Assembly: GCA_037954235.1 (NCBI GenBank)
Contig: JBBMOA010000004.1
Span: forward strand, 29,356,920-29,420,919
Length of the DNA stretch: 64,000 nucleotides
Origin: Aulostomus chinensis
Taxonomy: Eukaryota; Chordata; Actinopteri; Syngnathiformes; Aulostomidae
Direction of reading: 5' to 3'
Under the pieces are notes generated by a model. It was given only the letters and a program-made list of their open reading frames with translations, was not told the origin of the DNA and ran no database searches. This document shows positions 1 through 10,470 of the stretch, piece by piece. The position numbers were made by a program, and so were the translations under genes. The first letter of the stretch is position 1, and every line of letters starts with the position of its first letter.

Positions 1-1015
1 AGGGTGTCTTCTGCCTTGGGATCCCTCCCCCCCACTGGTAAGCTCCAGACTTGTTTAGATTCATTCTTGTTCTCTTTTTAATCTGCTGGCCTGTTTACAA
101 TAAAATATTTTTGTCATGGAACCACGTCTCCTGCCAATTAGTAAATGAACCTGTGAGTGCCTTTTGGTCGGTACGTTAACTATTTCCTTGGGCGAAATTC
201 CCAAGGTGGCATTGTCCGGCTTTGGTCACTACTATATTTTAATAAGTGCACCCCCCACTCGTGTGTGTCGCCACACAAACTGGAAACTTCACTTAGCCTC
301 CACTGGCCTACAGACTTTGCGCCAATGTCTACAATAAATGCAATCGCTACTCACCAAATGACTGTGATTGAGATGGATGACGAAAACCAAGGCTCTTGCC
401 TCACATGTGCAGCTCAGGAGATTCTCCTTGCGTCCATAAGGCAAAGATACTGTTGATTTATTTACAGTGAAGTACTGTATTTTAGCATTACAGCATAGTT
501 CTGTTAAACAGTCATGGGGTGTAATTTAACAGATTCCAATTAGAATTAACGGCAAAGTACTGTAATTTTAAAAACGGTGATACTATTGAAATCTTGTAGT
601 AAATTTACAGCAATTGCTTGCAGTGTACAAGTCCCACCGCTTTCATAAAATTCATCATTGGATTCCGGACGACCCCTGCTACTCGGCTACGGTGGGCGGG
701 AGGAGGCTCAGGCCCGAACAATGCTGACTGCAGCTTTAATTTATTCCTAGGTTGATGTAATACTCTGATAAATCAGTGGTATTTATTTCATGATTTTCAT
801 AGGAATAAGTTAAGAATAAAATGCCAGTTCATGGTTAAGCTAAAATTTACATAAATTAGTATTATGAAGAAGATATTAAAATGTATAAAATTTGTTTAAA
901 ATTAGTACTTTCAAAAAATGATGTTTAGTACTTTCAAAAAAACATAATTTCATGGGGTGTGAATGTCTTTCAAAAATGTTAAAGTAATTCTATTACGTTA
1001 GGTTACGTGCGTGAG
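1..1015. other. Intergenic, no gene recognised
   Basis: No convincing exon is visible. An AATAAA at about 100 follows a T-rich stretch, so the left edge could be the end of an upstream 3' UTR or LTR. From 460 to 1000 the sequence is AT-rich with several short A/T runs. The 99-codon open frame at 157-456 has no recognisable domain and is treated as chance. Confidence 0.5.
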
Positions 1016-1560
1016 TTCATGACCTTTAGTGTTTACACTTCCGGGAGAAACGCGCGCGAGGAAGGAGCATCGTGTAATGGCGTAACGTTATCGGAGTTTG
1101 GAGACTGTGTCGTCGGAGAGGAGTTTTTATCGGTAACGGACTGTGAACTGTAATTGACCGACGTGATCGGAGTGCGTGAGTCGGATTCTCCGCCACCGAT
1201 TGTGTTTTGTTGAGCACCAGGCAAGTCAAGTTACAGAAGCTAGCGGGAGCTAGGCTAACGCTGTCCACGCTGAAGGGAGACGCCGCTGCACGGACGGGAC
1301 AGGAGCTTCGGATAGTCGCCTCGGGAGAGAGTCGTTAACGGCGGACGCGTCACTGCTGCCGACGGAGTCGGAGGACGGGTCGTGGTTCCCGACGGAGCCG
1401 GAGGATGTGCCGCTGCTGCCGAGTCACGGAGGTCTGTTGCTGCGGGCTGCTGCGAGCGGGACGGTTGCTGCCACAACGAGCGAGGGATTCATCGGCTGCG
1501 GTCCGGTATTGTTGACGTCACCGACACATGGGGGGATCTGGTAAAGGTTTCCATCATGAG
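1016..1560 (+). promoter_or_regulatory. CpG-rich block, candidate promoter and first exon
   Basis: CpG density rises sharply here compared with the AT-rich flanks. An ETS-like core (ACTTCCGGGA) lies at 1037-1046, and a perfect palindromic CRE (TGACGTCA) lies at 1513-1520. A donor-like GTAAAG follows at 1541. An imperfect internal repeat (GACGGAGYCGGAGGA) occurs twice between 1357 and 1405. Open frames cross the block on both strands, as expected from GC-rich DNA, and none resembles a known protein. A CpG-island promoter with an untranslated first exon is the simplest reading. The direction is inferred only from the donor-like site. Confidence 0.45.
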
Positions 1561-2579
1561 CTCCAACTAAAGCGCGCCAACGAAAGTAAACAAGAGTGCA
1601 CTCGAAATAAAATTAGACAGTTGAAAAAAAGACAAACAATATACCCCGGGGTTCTTCTTTTTATTTTCTATAGTCTTGTTTATTCAAGGTTTGAATGTGT
1701 TTTTCTGCAAGCCTTTAATACATTTTCTAAACTGAAATCTTGTGTTGTTTCATTGAATTTGTGTGTTGTTACTGAAGCTTTACAGCAGAGTTTAAAGGTC
1801 AAGTGTTCTCCCCATAGCCTCCAGTTGAATATTTAAGAGTGAGAATCATACATTGCCCTAGATTGATATTAATTATTCCAGATGGGACTTTTACCATACA
1901 AGATATTTGAAATGAGTTAAAGTGTTCCCTGTAAGCCTAAGGTGGGTTTTAATATTGGAGCCGGTGGTAAAAGGGTTACATTTAGAAATCTAAACCCCTG
2001 CTACCATGAGCACACATGGAAATAAAGACTCAACTGACCGCTCGGTCTACTTCAGCTAGCACACTGAACAATACTGTTGTTTACTTGCTAGCTGATAAGT
2101 GAGCAGCTGATGTTTGCAATAACATTGAAATAAACTAAAAATAGAGTCAATAGCTCAAATCCTATCACCACCAAAGGAGCCACGTCTTTAACACTTCAAT
2201 CTCATAGCGACTCCTCAGGATTTCTTCTTCTCTCCATTGCATTTTGTAGGAGGCTCCTGCCGGTCCACACTGCCTTCCCCCTAACAGATTCAGCTACTGA
2301 GACTAAAGTTCGTCAGTAAGCTCAATGCATAAAAGTGACTTAATATTTGTTGAAAACTAAATAGGCGTGAAGCTGTAACCTCACATGAACACTTGAAGTC
2401 TAGATTTCAGCTGCATGTGAAGAAATCAGCATAAAATCCTTGTGTTGGTGTTTAAACCTGGACTACCAGAACCAGGCTAAGAGGTGTTTGTCTGTTAGCT
2501 GTGAAGCAAACTGAAACATGAAGGCTTTGAGGGTTTGTTCTCAACACAAAGAAAGATTCAATGCTCAAACTGCCAACTC

Positions 2580-2616
<37 letters not shown>

Positions 2617-2820
2617 TTTACAAATCTCAGTTTATTTCTTCATGAAGATCTTAATGACGCAATCAGCACCAGAGCACTAAAGTTAAAATTAGTAACACTG
2701 TCACTAACGATGGATTTATTTGACCCAATGTAGTTTTCCTGATCAAATATAGTTTTCATCAAAATATTTTATTTTTATCATTAATTATTTCCCAATATGC
2801 AACGTCACATAAATGAAAAA
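1561..2820. other. Intergenic, AT-rich, nothing recognised
   Basis: An AATAAA occurs at about 1607. A pure A run of roughly 30 bases at 2582-2611 is followed directly by a T run. No exon with splice sites or recognisable protein is visible. The open frames at 1528-1836 and 2518-2733 have no domain. Confidence 0.5.
2582..2618. repeat. Homopolymer A run followed by T run
   Basis: About 30 consecutive A followed by about 7 T. It could be the tail of an old retroposed copy or simple slippage. No retrosequence is recognisable upstream. Confidence 0.8.
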
Positions 2821-2831
2821 ATGGAGGACCC

Positions 2832-3011
2832 TATAAAATGACCTGACGTCAGTGTTCAAGGGTGAAGTCATTTTTGGAATGAAGAAGAGTTCATCCAGCT
2901 TTTTTTGCCTCGTGTCTCTGAACCAGCTCATTTGTTGTGTCCACGCAGAGAGAGAGAGGATAAATGTGATCGTGGAGAAGTCCTTTTGTTCTTCAACTTG
3001 TCCAACTTGAT
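2832..3011 (+). promoter_or_regulatory. TATA box, CRE and splice-donor arrangement
   Basis: TATAAAA lies at 2832-2838, a perfect TGACGTCA at 2844-2851, and a strong donor (ATG|GTGAGT) at 3011/3012. This order would suit a promoter with a first exon of about 150 bases, but no coding sequence downstream supports a gene. The last 50 bases fall inside the 911-bp inverted duplication, whose other copy lacks the TATA/CRE part. Confidence 0.3.
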
Positions 3012-3870
3012 GGTGAGTCTCCTTTTATCTAGGATTACTGAATGCTTGTGTTATTCATGGCATTGTTAACACTTTATAAACCCTTCATTCAGAGCTGTAA
3101 AGAACCTTTAACCTCATATCCCAGACATCAAAGTGGGCCACTAACCGGTGAGATGAAGCTATGCTATGCTGCTACATTCTGAAGAGGTAAAGTAGCAGGT
3201 TCTGAGAGTGATGGCTAACCTGGATGTGTTCATCTCCTACTTTAATATCAGCGTCCCAACTTGGAGCTCTGACCACCTCCAGCTTTTTGTTCCTGTTTCT
3301 GCTTCAGTCAACAGGGAACTCAAACCTGCAATAGAATCAACAACAACAATGGAATAGAAAACAGAGGAAGACAAAATATCATAAACTTACAAAGCTGAGA
3401 AATGTTCATGAAGAATAAATGCACACATTATGATTGAGGCCAGAAAGTAAAACTCCACACCAAATGTATTTTGACATGTAGGGATAATGAACTTGAATGT
3501 GTTGAAATAGCAGATAAATGAATCCACTGTCACACAACAAGATGATGACCCACTACCACAAGATGGCGTCACAGATCCTGATGCTCTGAGCAGGAAACAC
3601 CAAGCAAAACATGACTAAAAAGCTCCTGTTGTTCCCTCCATGAAAAACTGTGGCACTGATGAGAAGAAGGATCCCAGCGTCCTCTGAGGATCCATCGCCG
3701 CACCATTCGGTAGAAGGATGATCGGGTCGGCACCAGGAGAAACCCTTGTGTCTCCGATGCAGGGAAGATGGAGCACTGAAGAGGCCACATTGTGGCGTCC
3801 TGAAGAGGACATTTGGTGGAGCCTGAGACAGCAAACATCATGCCGCCCTTCATCAGAAGAACCACAGCAC
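2960..3870 (+). repeat. 911-bp inverted duplication, copy 1
   Basis: This stretch matches 18328-19239 in reverse complement with few substitutions and almost no length change (911 against 912 bases). No terminal inverted repeats, poly-A tail or transposase is seen, so it looks like a segmental duplication rather than a known element. Three overlapping frames on its minus strand (3553-3865) stay open in both copies, but the copies are so similar that this says little about coding. Confidence 0.85.
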
Positions 3871-4335
3871 CAGAAGAAAGAATCCTGGCAGTGACGACAG
3901 GGAGGATCAGGGTGTCCTCCTCACCACCACCTTTAAACCTTCAAATGAACTTTCAAAAGCTTCAGAGTGGTGAATGATTTTTTTCAACCTTTTTTTTTGT
4001 TTTTCCTTTCATTCTCATTTGTGCCATTGTCTGATTCATTAGAAATAAACACTGTCTGCTGGGTTTAAATTGACTGTGATTCTCTTTTTGCGTGCAAATT
4101 GAAAGTTATGCCAATAAAAACCACAAGTATTGGAAGACCAAAGGAAGAACCCCCAAGGTCAGGACCCTGAGATCAAAGTGATCGCTCTGATCTCAGAGGT
4201 TTGGGATATTTCACATCCCATGGCCCTTCAAATAAGAGCCCTGTGTCACTGTCTACAAGTTTTAAACCGTATTTGTTTGTGAAAATTAAAACCAGACGAC
4301 CACTGTGGTCCTTTTTACACGGTAAGTAAAGCCCA
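3871..4335. other. Intergenic, nothing recognised
   Basis: Mixed-composition sequence with AATAAA-like sites at about 4042 and 4115. No domain or RNA gene is seen. Confidence 0.5.
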
Positions 4336-4407
4336 GATGCCATGGTGGACCTGTTAGCACCCTGGACTTTGAATCCAGTGACCTGAGTCCAAGTCTCAGT
4401 TCCAGCA
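4336..4407 (+). pseudogene. tRNA-Gln (TTG) pseudogene
   Basis: The anticodon arm CTGGACTTTGAATCCAG is the vertebrate tRNA-Gln(TTG) arm, preserved exactly. The 5' acceptor strand, D arm and T arm carry many substitutions. The acceptor strands no longer pair and the internal promoter boxes are damaged, so it is a relic. Expected length (72) is kept. Confidence 0.7.
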
Positions 4408-5053
4408 GGTTTCCTGCAGCCTTCAGAAGAGCTGCTATGTTTCTCTGTAGTTAACTAAGTGATGCTCTCAGCAGGTTGAGGGCACCACCAACAAGGGAGG
4501 TTATTAACCTCTGACTTGTAGGAAGAAGGTAGGAGATCTCCAACAGGATCCTTCTTTCCTCTGTCCTCCTTGGATCTCATGGATCATCACAGTCAAGTGG
4601 AGACCCAAGCTCCTGGATGGATGTGGCACTCAGGAATTGCTGAGTTTTCCAGTGGATTTTGTTCCATCCATGGTTCAGGAGCAGGATTCCTCCTGGTTAA
4701 CCTTGTATCTATCGACCCCAACTGTGTAGGTTTGGAGAATTTTTCATGTCATGTCAAGAAATCAGGCTGGTGGGTTTTTCAATGAGAGAAATTCTGGTAA
4801 CTTAATTATGTGGCATGTTTGTTGAAGCAGTAATTAACTGATAAATTAAGGAAGGCGTGGCCAGTCTTTGCTCACAGGTCATACGATGTAGTTAGAAAGT
4901 CCTGAATAAATCTGGAGTTCCATGATTTCCTTGTGGTTCATGTTCCTTTTGGCAATGTAGTCTGGAACAAGAGCAAGATGAACCTCCAAATATCAACAGT
5001 TTGGATTGCAGGTGATGTCAAGTTGTATTTTGAGGAAACTCCTCCTTGTGTTT
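4408..5053. other. Spacer between two tRNA-Gln relics
   Basis: No exon or repeat family is recognised. The 71-codon frame at 4570-4785 shows no domain. Confidence 0.45.
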
Positions 5054-5124
5054 GGTTCCATGGTGAAATGGTGAGCACTCTGGACTCTGAATCAGTTATC
5101 AGAGTTCGAGTCTCAGGGGGACCT
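5054..5124 (+). pseudogene. tRNA-Gln (CTG), decayed
   Basis: The order GGTTCCATGGTG, GCACTCTGGACTCTGAATC, GAGTTCGAGTCTC and the ACCT end is diagnostic of vertebrate tRNA-Gln(CTG). The anticodon CTG is present, but the 3' side of the anticodon stem is disrupted (TCAGTTATC) and the gene is one base short. The B box (GTTCGAGTC) is intact, so weak pol III transcription is possible. Normal folding is doubtful. Confidence 0.75.
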
Positions 5125-5934
5125 TCCTGTCTGGAATGTGTCCCATGGAACAAACTGATAGAGAGATATTATGTGGTTCTAATGTTCTGGTTCATTTCTT
5201 GTCCTTTAGAAAAATGAAATTAATTTCTTATTGCCATGAACACAGACTGTGTGTTTAATGTTAACAATAAATGCAACAACTCAGGAGCCAGTCGCTCCAG
5301 TGGAAAAAATTCTACTTTGTCAATGAATTAATTCATTTCATATTGCAGTCTGCCACACAGTCTGAGGAGGCAAACGAGTTTCCCTGTGACGTTCCAACAT
5401 CGGCCTGGTTTCCTCCAACATAGAGCAGCCACCAAAATCTAACTTCAAATGTTGGATCAAAGTCTACAGAAGAAATGCATTTTCTTTCAATTCACATTTT
5501 GTCCATTAACTTCATAATCACTCTTCTCAGTCGCCATCTCATCACATGACTAAAGTTTGGGTTCTGTATTGGTGGTAAAATATCCTTCCATGCCCCTCAC
5601 TAGTTTGCACACAGAAAAGCATATTTTACTGGTTTCAAATCTCTTAGCGTGTTCTCTCACTTAAACCAGCTGTGGCAGCTTTCATTGTGTGATTGATTTT
5701 AAAATATAAAGATGGAACAGAACCATTGGAATAAGATGTCAGGACATTTGAAGGAATGTAAATGTCCTGTTGAAATGTTGCAGTGTGCAGCTGAGGCTCT
5801 CTGGCAGTGGCACAAGGAGCCACAATGGCAGAACCTGGACCCTCCTGGAGGAGAACCACAGGTGAGGGCCTTCTTGGCTCCAGATTGATGGAAATCAAGT
5901 GTCTGAGGCTGTTAGCAGCCATGAAGTTGATCTG
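5125..5934. other. Intergenic, nothing recognised
   Basis: No RNA gene or exon can be supported. The minus frame at 5644-5943 and the plus frame at 5807-6031 overlap and have no domain. Confidence 0.45.
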
Positions 5935-6260
5935 GTTGGGCACTGGTATTTTTTCTTGCTGCAGCTCAGGAGTGATTCAGGAGAAGAGTTTCAGAACCAC
6001 TGAGGTTTGCCTTTTTTGCCTTTTTTTGTAGTGATTTGGTTTGATACAAATAAAACTGACTTGACTTGATTTGGTGCCTCATGAAGAGAAAATCTGGCCA
6101 CAAATGTTGGACAAGAGTGTTTGTGGAAGGGTGATTTTTTTTTTTTTTTGCAGTGTTGTAAGTCACTGTAACTGCAGCTAAAAGATTGAACTTTCTCCAA
6201 ATGTCCTCAAGATGGTTTCCAAATGACATCAGTTGTCACAAGAGAAAGTCTGCATGCAAA
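5935..6260 (+). repeat. LINE-tail-like and flank repeat, copy 1
   Basis: The part at 6030-6070 (GATTTGGTTTGATACAAATA then GACTTGACTTGA) is the 3' tail of a fish LINE-like family that ends in (TTGAC)n. The following 170 bases recur at 9480-9650 and, more diverged, at 20010-20255. The preceding 70 bases recur inverted at 23918-24002. Confidence 0.7.
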
Positions 6261-7087
6261 CACACTCAGGTGTGCCCAGCTATTCTTATTAGAACATTCC
6301 ATCGACTTCATTCTATGTGCAGCCTAACCTTAATCTTAATCTTAACCAAATGTATCTTAATCTTTATTTGAAACTAAACTCAATCCAGACCTTGACTCTG
6401 AAATTCATGCAAGAACTAACAAACTGCGCTGTGTTGCATCAGGGCCGGTCTTTGGTCCCCATGAGGAAGAGGACTCCTGATCAGTGTTGATGATGGAAAT
6501 GGTCTCCAGCACGATAAATCAAGAAATACACACACGCGTAAACACACACAGTGACCCTGCATGTCGTTTCTGTCCAATTTAAATTTTCATTCATTACCCA
6601 GAACCTCTCAAAAGCCCTGAAGAAAAAATTGAATATTTGGAGTTTGAAAGCCATAAATAACATCCATATCATATCGTCCATGTCATCTGATCTCATCTTT
6701 GTTTGTTGTTTGGAAAGAGGGACAAATTGGTACTTGGTCAAAAAAGAACTCTGGGAAAATGATCCTGCTTTCAGGGAGGTCTTTGGTGAGTTTGCTAAAA
6801 TTGCAGAGAACCATGACGGAACCAAGCACAAGGCTGCTGCCCTCTGCATCACACGCTGCACTTTGTAGTGTTTGAACTGAATGTGAAGGGTCTGACATCA
6901 TCACACCAGTACGACAAAAAGTGACCGTGAACCACAAGAAAACCTTCACTGATGAGTCCATGGATCTTATTGATCTGTGCCATTTTCTGATCTTCTTTTT
7001 CCGTCTTTGATTTCTTTCTTTGATCTCTAAATTCTGTGCTTTGGTGTCCTTGGTCAGTCTTTGAATTTCTGTTAAAAAAAAAGAACT
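6261..7087. other. Intergenic, nothing recognised
   Basis: Several overlapping open frames on both strands (6481-6868, 6683-7135) carry no recognisable domain. A short T/C-rich stretch with repeated TTTGATCTCT-like words occurs at 7000-7060. The same word recurs elsewhere (13340, 19600, 54990), so it marks a dispersed repeat. Confidence 0.4.
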
Positions 7088-7395
7088 CAGCATATTTCTG
7101 CAGACCATAGATAGGGATTTTACCCACTGCACCATAGCAACCCTCGTTGCTGCTGTGCCATTGAAAAGTAAGACAGCCTGGCAGCCAAGAAAAAACAGAA
7201 AAATGTCAACTTAAGATGTATTAAAGACGAGGAGGAAATGTAACCAACCTACAAAGATGGAGGGGAATTGAGACCCACATGTTTGCCATCCTTGATGAAC
7301 TGTCCACTGGTGCAGGGGATGAGGTCATGGCAATGATCTGGGAGCCAGTCATGGATGTTAAATGCCCTGATGATGGACAGTGTAGTGGCAAAATG
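7088..7395 (+). repeat. Low-copy repeat shared with 19700-19945
   Basis: The diverged direct copy at 19700-19945 shares the segment from the CAGACCATAG region through AAAGATGGAGG to GATCTGGGAGC. Insertions and deletions separate the copies, so this is an older duplication than the 911-bp inverted one. Confidence 0.65.
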
Positions 7396-8244
7396 TCTGG
7401 TCCACTGACTGAACTCTGCCACAAATGAGGAACAACAGTCAGCAAGGAATAGAAACGAAGAGGAGAAATGGAGAGAACAGAAAAAATGAGAGATCATGGA
7501 GGAAAGAGGCTGATATTTGCAAGTGTCCTGACTACAACACAGAAATCTAGAGAAACCATGACCTGGATTACTGAGGATCTCCACTGGCAGTTCATTTCTG
7601 TTGATCATAGGGCCATGCTGGGGGAAGCATGAATTCCCCCTGGGACTGACATTGTGGAGCAATGGTCACCTTTCCTGCTGAAATTGTCAATTCTTGTGCT
7701 CCCTTCTCTCCACAAAACCATTCCCTTAACGGAGCTCAAACCCCAGTTACAGCTGTGGGAGCCCAACATATGACACACTGGACCATCAGGAACAGCTTTG
7801 TGCTTTCAAACAACAGAGACGATACACAATGACTCACGGAACACAGGAATCTCTGGCCTCAGCTGACATGTTGAATTTCAGCAACACTTCATGATGCTGA
7901 GCAAACCAATGAGAAGATGAAGGAGGCCGTCAACTCCTTCAAGCTCAACATCTACGCTGCTTTACCCAGGAGGTCAGGAGGTCAAAGCAGAACCTGCACC
8001 CTCCTCCTCTGATGTTTACTCCACACAGAAATGAGGGGTCAGTTCAGAAAAGTCAGCTGGACTCTGGGCAAATCTTTTCATTCAGTCAATTGTCTCCACC
8101 AACTTAAATATGGGTCTAGACCTGCACAGGTTCCAATTTGTGTCTTGGTCCCAAGGGTTTGTTGAACCAGAGAAGCTTCAACTGGTGACGCTCAGCCAAC
8201 CATGCATGAAGGTCAAGCTGCATTATCTGCTGTGCTCATTAGCA
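7396..8244. other. Intergenic, nothing recognised
   Basis: No RNA gene, exon or named repeat could be supported in this stretch. Confidence 0.4.
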
Positions 8245-8317
8245 GGGGAATTAGCTCAAATGGTAGAGTGCCAGTTTAGCATGTGAGAGGTAGAAGGATC
8301 CATGGCCTCATTCTCCA
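8245..8317 (+). pseudogene. tRNA-Ala (AGC), decayed
   Basis: It starts GGGGAATTAGCTCAAATGG and ends ATTCTCCA as vertebrate tRNA-Ala(AGC) does, at the expected 73 bases. The anticodon AGC and loop (TTAGCAT) are intact, and the acceptor ends still pair. The anticodon stem and T stem have substitutions (AGGATCCATGGCCTC in place of the canonical T arm). The A box is good and the B box is damaged. It is probably no longer functional. Confidence 0.75.
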
Positions 8318-8714
8318 GAATACTTTAGCTTGTTCTGTTGATCAGAGGAGCTGCTGTGTGATGAATGCTGATGTTTGTCCACTGCTGTGATAAAGTGTCA
8401 CCCTGTTACTGATATGTGAATGAACACCTGCTCAGTTCAAAGCTGCAAGGAAACCAGGGACTTTGAACCACACAGTGAAAGAGTTTGTCACCAGCCTTTA
8501 AAATTCCCACCATCTCCTGAATGTGGAGCAACTTGTCCTGCCAAAACTGTCACCTCTACCATTCTTAATAACACCTGTCCTGACAGCCAATCAAGCTCGA
8601 GCTGCAGCGGTGAAAGCGCCGAATGCCAGCCACCATACACAATGACTCAGGCAACACAGGAATCTGTTGACTCAGCTTGAGGAGCAGAGGGTCCACCAAG
8701 ACAAGCATACACCT
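8318..8714. other. Intergenic, nothing recognised
   Basis: One 86-codon frame (8420-8680) has no recognisable domain and no splice context that supports it. Confidence 0.4.
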
Positions 8715-9299
8715 TCATTCTTGATTCTTTATTTCAAGGGTAGCCCCTTGAGATGCACCATCTCATTTTGGAGGGGGTCCTGACAAATAATGACCAACAA
8801 TAATACAAGTAGATTCTAAACAAAATACCAAACATTTCAACACAAGGACACACACATCATACACCCAAGTACAGGCCAACAATGTTCCCCAAAGCCAAAC
8901 CCCATCACTCACCATCCAGTATTATACAAAGTATGATCAGAGATCCCACTGCAGAATAAGAGTGGGCCTGTGTACCCATACTCATACATTTCAACACCCA
9001 TCTAAATAAATACTGCTTACATGCACCATTAAAGTACACAATGCATATTCATACACAAATATCCACATATGTACAGTATAGAGAACAAACAAGAACAAGT
9101 ACAGAGTGAATCCTGGAGAGAAAAGGTGAGGTGCATCAGAAACAAGAGCAAGATGTTTGAAAATGCTTGATGATTTGAAGATGAGAAAGGAAGTGAGAGA
9201 CCGAAGTGAGGAGGAAAGGTTGTTCCAATCTGATGGAGCTTTAAATACAACCAGACAAAGCAGAAGGCCGTCCCCACTGATCCTGGATCTGCTCGACAT
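8715..9299 (-). mobile_element. LINE 3' fragment with end of the RT ORF
   Basis: On the minus strand the frame near 9299-9130 reads FKAPSDWNNL and LRSLTSFLIFKSS. These words are typical of the C-terminal end of ORF2 in fish non-LTR retrotransposons. A 3' UTR-like stretch follows and ends near 8720 with an AATAAA-like signal. The catalytic part of the reverse transcriptase is missing, so this is a 5'-truncated, dead copy. The clade is not certain. Confidence 0.65.
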
Positions 9300-9480
9300 T
9301 CCTGTCTGTTAAAAGGAAGGTTTTCATCACCGCTGTTGCAGGATGTACTTGTTGATGGAGAATTGTTGGGTGTAGATTCATTGAAGGAGTTTGGTGCTGG
9401 ACCTGCTCTACTAGTAAAGAGTCATGAGAGAACTTTTGTTGTGATTTGGTTCCATACAAATAAAAATGACTTGACTTGAT
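9255..9480 (+). mobile_element. LINE-like 3' tail ending in (TTGAC)n
   Basis: The stretch from AAAGCAGAAGGCCG through ATGGAGAATTGTTGGGTGTA and GTGATTTGGTTCCATACAAA to GACTTGACTTGA is shared with 42206-42421, and its end alone with 6030-6070 and 50970-51038. The AAATAAAAATGACTTGACTTG terminus is a non-LTR retrotransposon 3' end with a pentanucleotide repeat tail. No reverse transcriptase frame is attached. Confidence 0.7.
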
Positions 9481-9650
9481 TTGGTGCCTCATGAGGAGAA
9501 AATCTGGGCACAAAAGTTGGACAAGAGTGTTTGTGGAGGGGTGATTTTTTATTTTTTGCAGTGTTGTAAGTCACTGTAACTGCAGCTAAAAGATTGAACT
9601 TTCTCCAAATATCCTCAAGATGGTTTCCAAATGATAAAATTGACTTGAGG
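9480..9650 (+). repeat. Flank repeat, copy 2 of 6070-6240
   Basis: The segment from TTTGGTGCCTCATGAGGAG to GATGGTTTCCAAATGA matches 6070-6228 closely, including the T-rich stretch and GCAGTGTTGTAAGTCACTG. The LINE-like tail just before it is shared too, so tail and flank were duplicated together. Confidence 0.75.
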
Positions 9651-9828
9651 AAAATATGAATGTGCGATGACCAGTTTCTTTGCTGATTCTAGGCAGACAT
9701 AGAAACAAATGATCTCTACACTCTAGGTTGCATTGTGAGCTGAAAGGAATTGAAAGTTGCTTAAAGTATGAAGGGAAATTCAAGCAGACACATTTGAAAA
9801 TAAATACTGACCAGTGGAGTTGTCTTTG

Positions 9829-9906
9829 TGTCACGATCCCTGTTTTGTTCACCAAAAATGTCTGCGTTTGGGTCTCCCTCACCATCCACAACCCTCAATC
9901 CTGACA
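9829..9906 (+). mobile_element. 78-bp LTR-like remnant (TGTCACGATCCC...CTGACA)
   Basis: This stretch starts TGTCACGATCCC and ends CAATCCTGACA. The same ends, in the opposite orientation, bound the much larger insertion at 44592-45196. The terminal TG...CA and the inner word TTTGGGTCTCCC suggest an internally deleted copy of the same LTR-like family. Confidence 0.55.
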
Positions 9907-10105
9907 CTTTGGGAATCATACATTAAATAATGATGGGTTCAATCCAAACACCTGAGCACAAATCTACAAAGACTATTATATCAGACATTGAGAGGACAAA
10001 GATTGATGTCTGAATGTGTTAGGACCGGCTCAGAGGTGCAGCAAAACCTAGTAGCAGCAAATCAACATTTATTGAAGTAAATAATCAACCATATGAGGTG
10101 TGGAA
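9907..10105. other. Short intergenic stretch
   Basis: Nothing is recognised here. The SINE-like repeat begins immediately downstream. Confidence 0.4.
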
Positions 10106-10470
10106 GGGCTGCACGGTGGTGCAGTGGTCAGCACTGTGGCCTCACAGCAAGAAGGTTCCGGGTTTGAGTCCCGGCTCTGGCACGGGATCTTTCTGTGTGG
10201 AGTTTGCATGTTCTCCCCGTGCCTGTGTGGGTTCTCTGTGGTACTCCGGCTTCCTCCCACCGTCCAAAGACATGCAATTTGGGGACAAGGCTACTTGGGT
10301 TCTCTAAATTGACCATAGGTTTGAATGTGAGAGTGAATGGTTGTTTGTCTCTGTATGTTGGCCCTGCAATGGACTGATGACCTGTCCAGGGTGAACCCCG
10401 CCTCTCGCCCGTAGCCACTGGGATAGGCTCCAGCCCCCCGTGACCCTTACTCGAAAGGAATAAGCGGAAG
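10106..10470 (+). repeat. tRNA-derived SINE-like repeat, copy a (full)
   Basis: The head GCACGGTGGTGCAGTGGTC resembles a pol III A box, and GGTTTGAGTCC at about 10160 resembles a B box. The body (GTTTGCATGTTCTCCCC, CCAAAGACATGCAA, GACCTGTCCAGGGTGAACC) and the tail (GGGATAGGCTCCAGCCCC, AATAAGCGG) are the standard parts of a very common teleost repeat. This is the most complete of the copies in the window; others start at 15936, 23452, 36066 and 62840. The short open frames inside are not genes. Confidence 0.8.
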
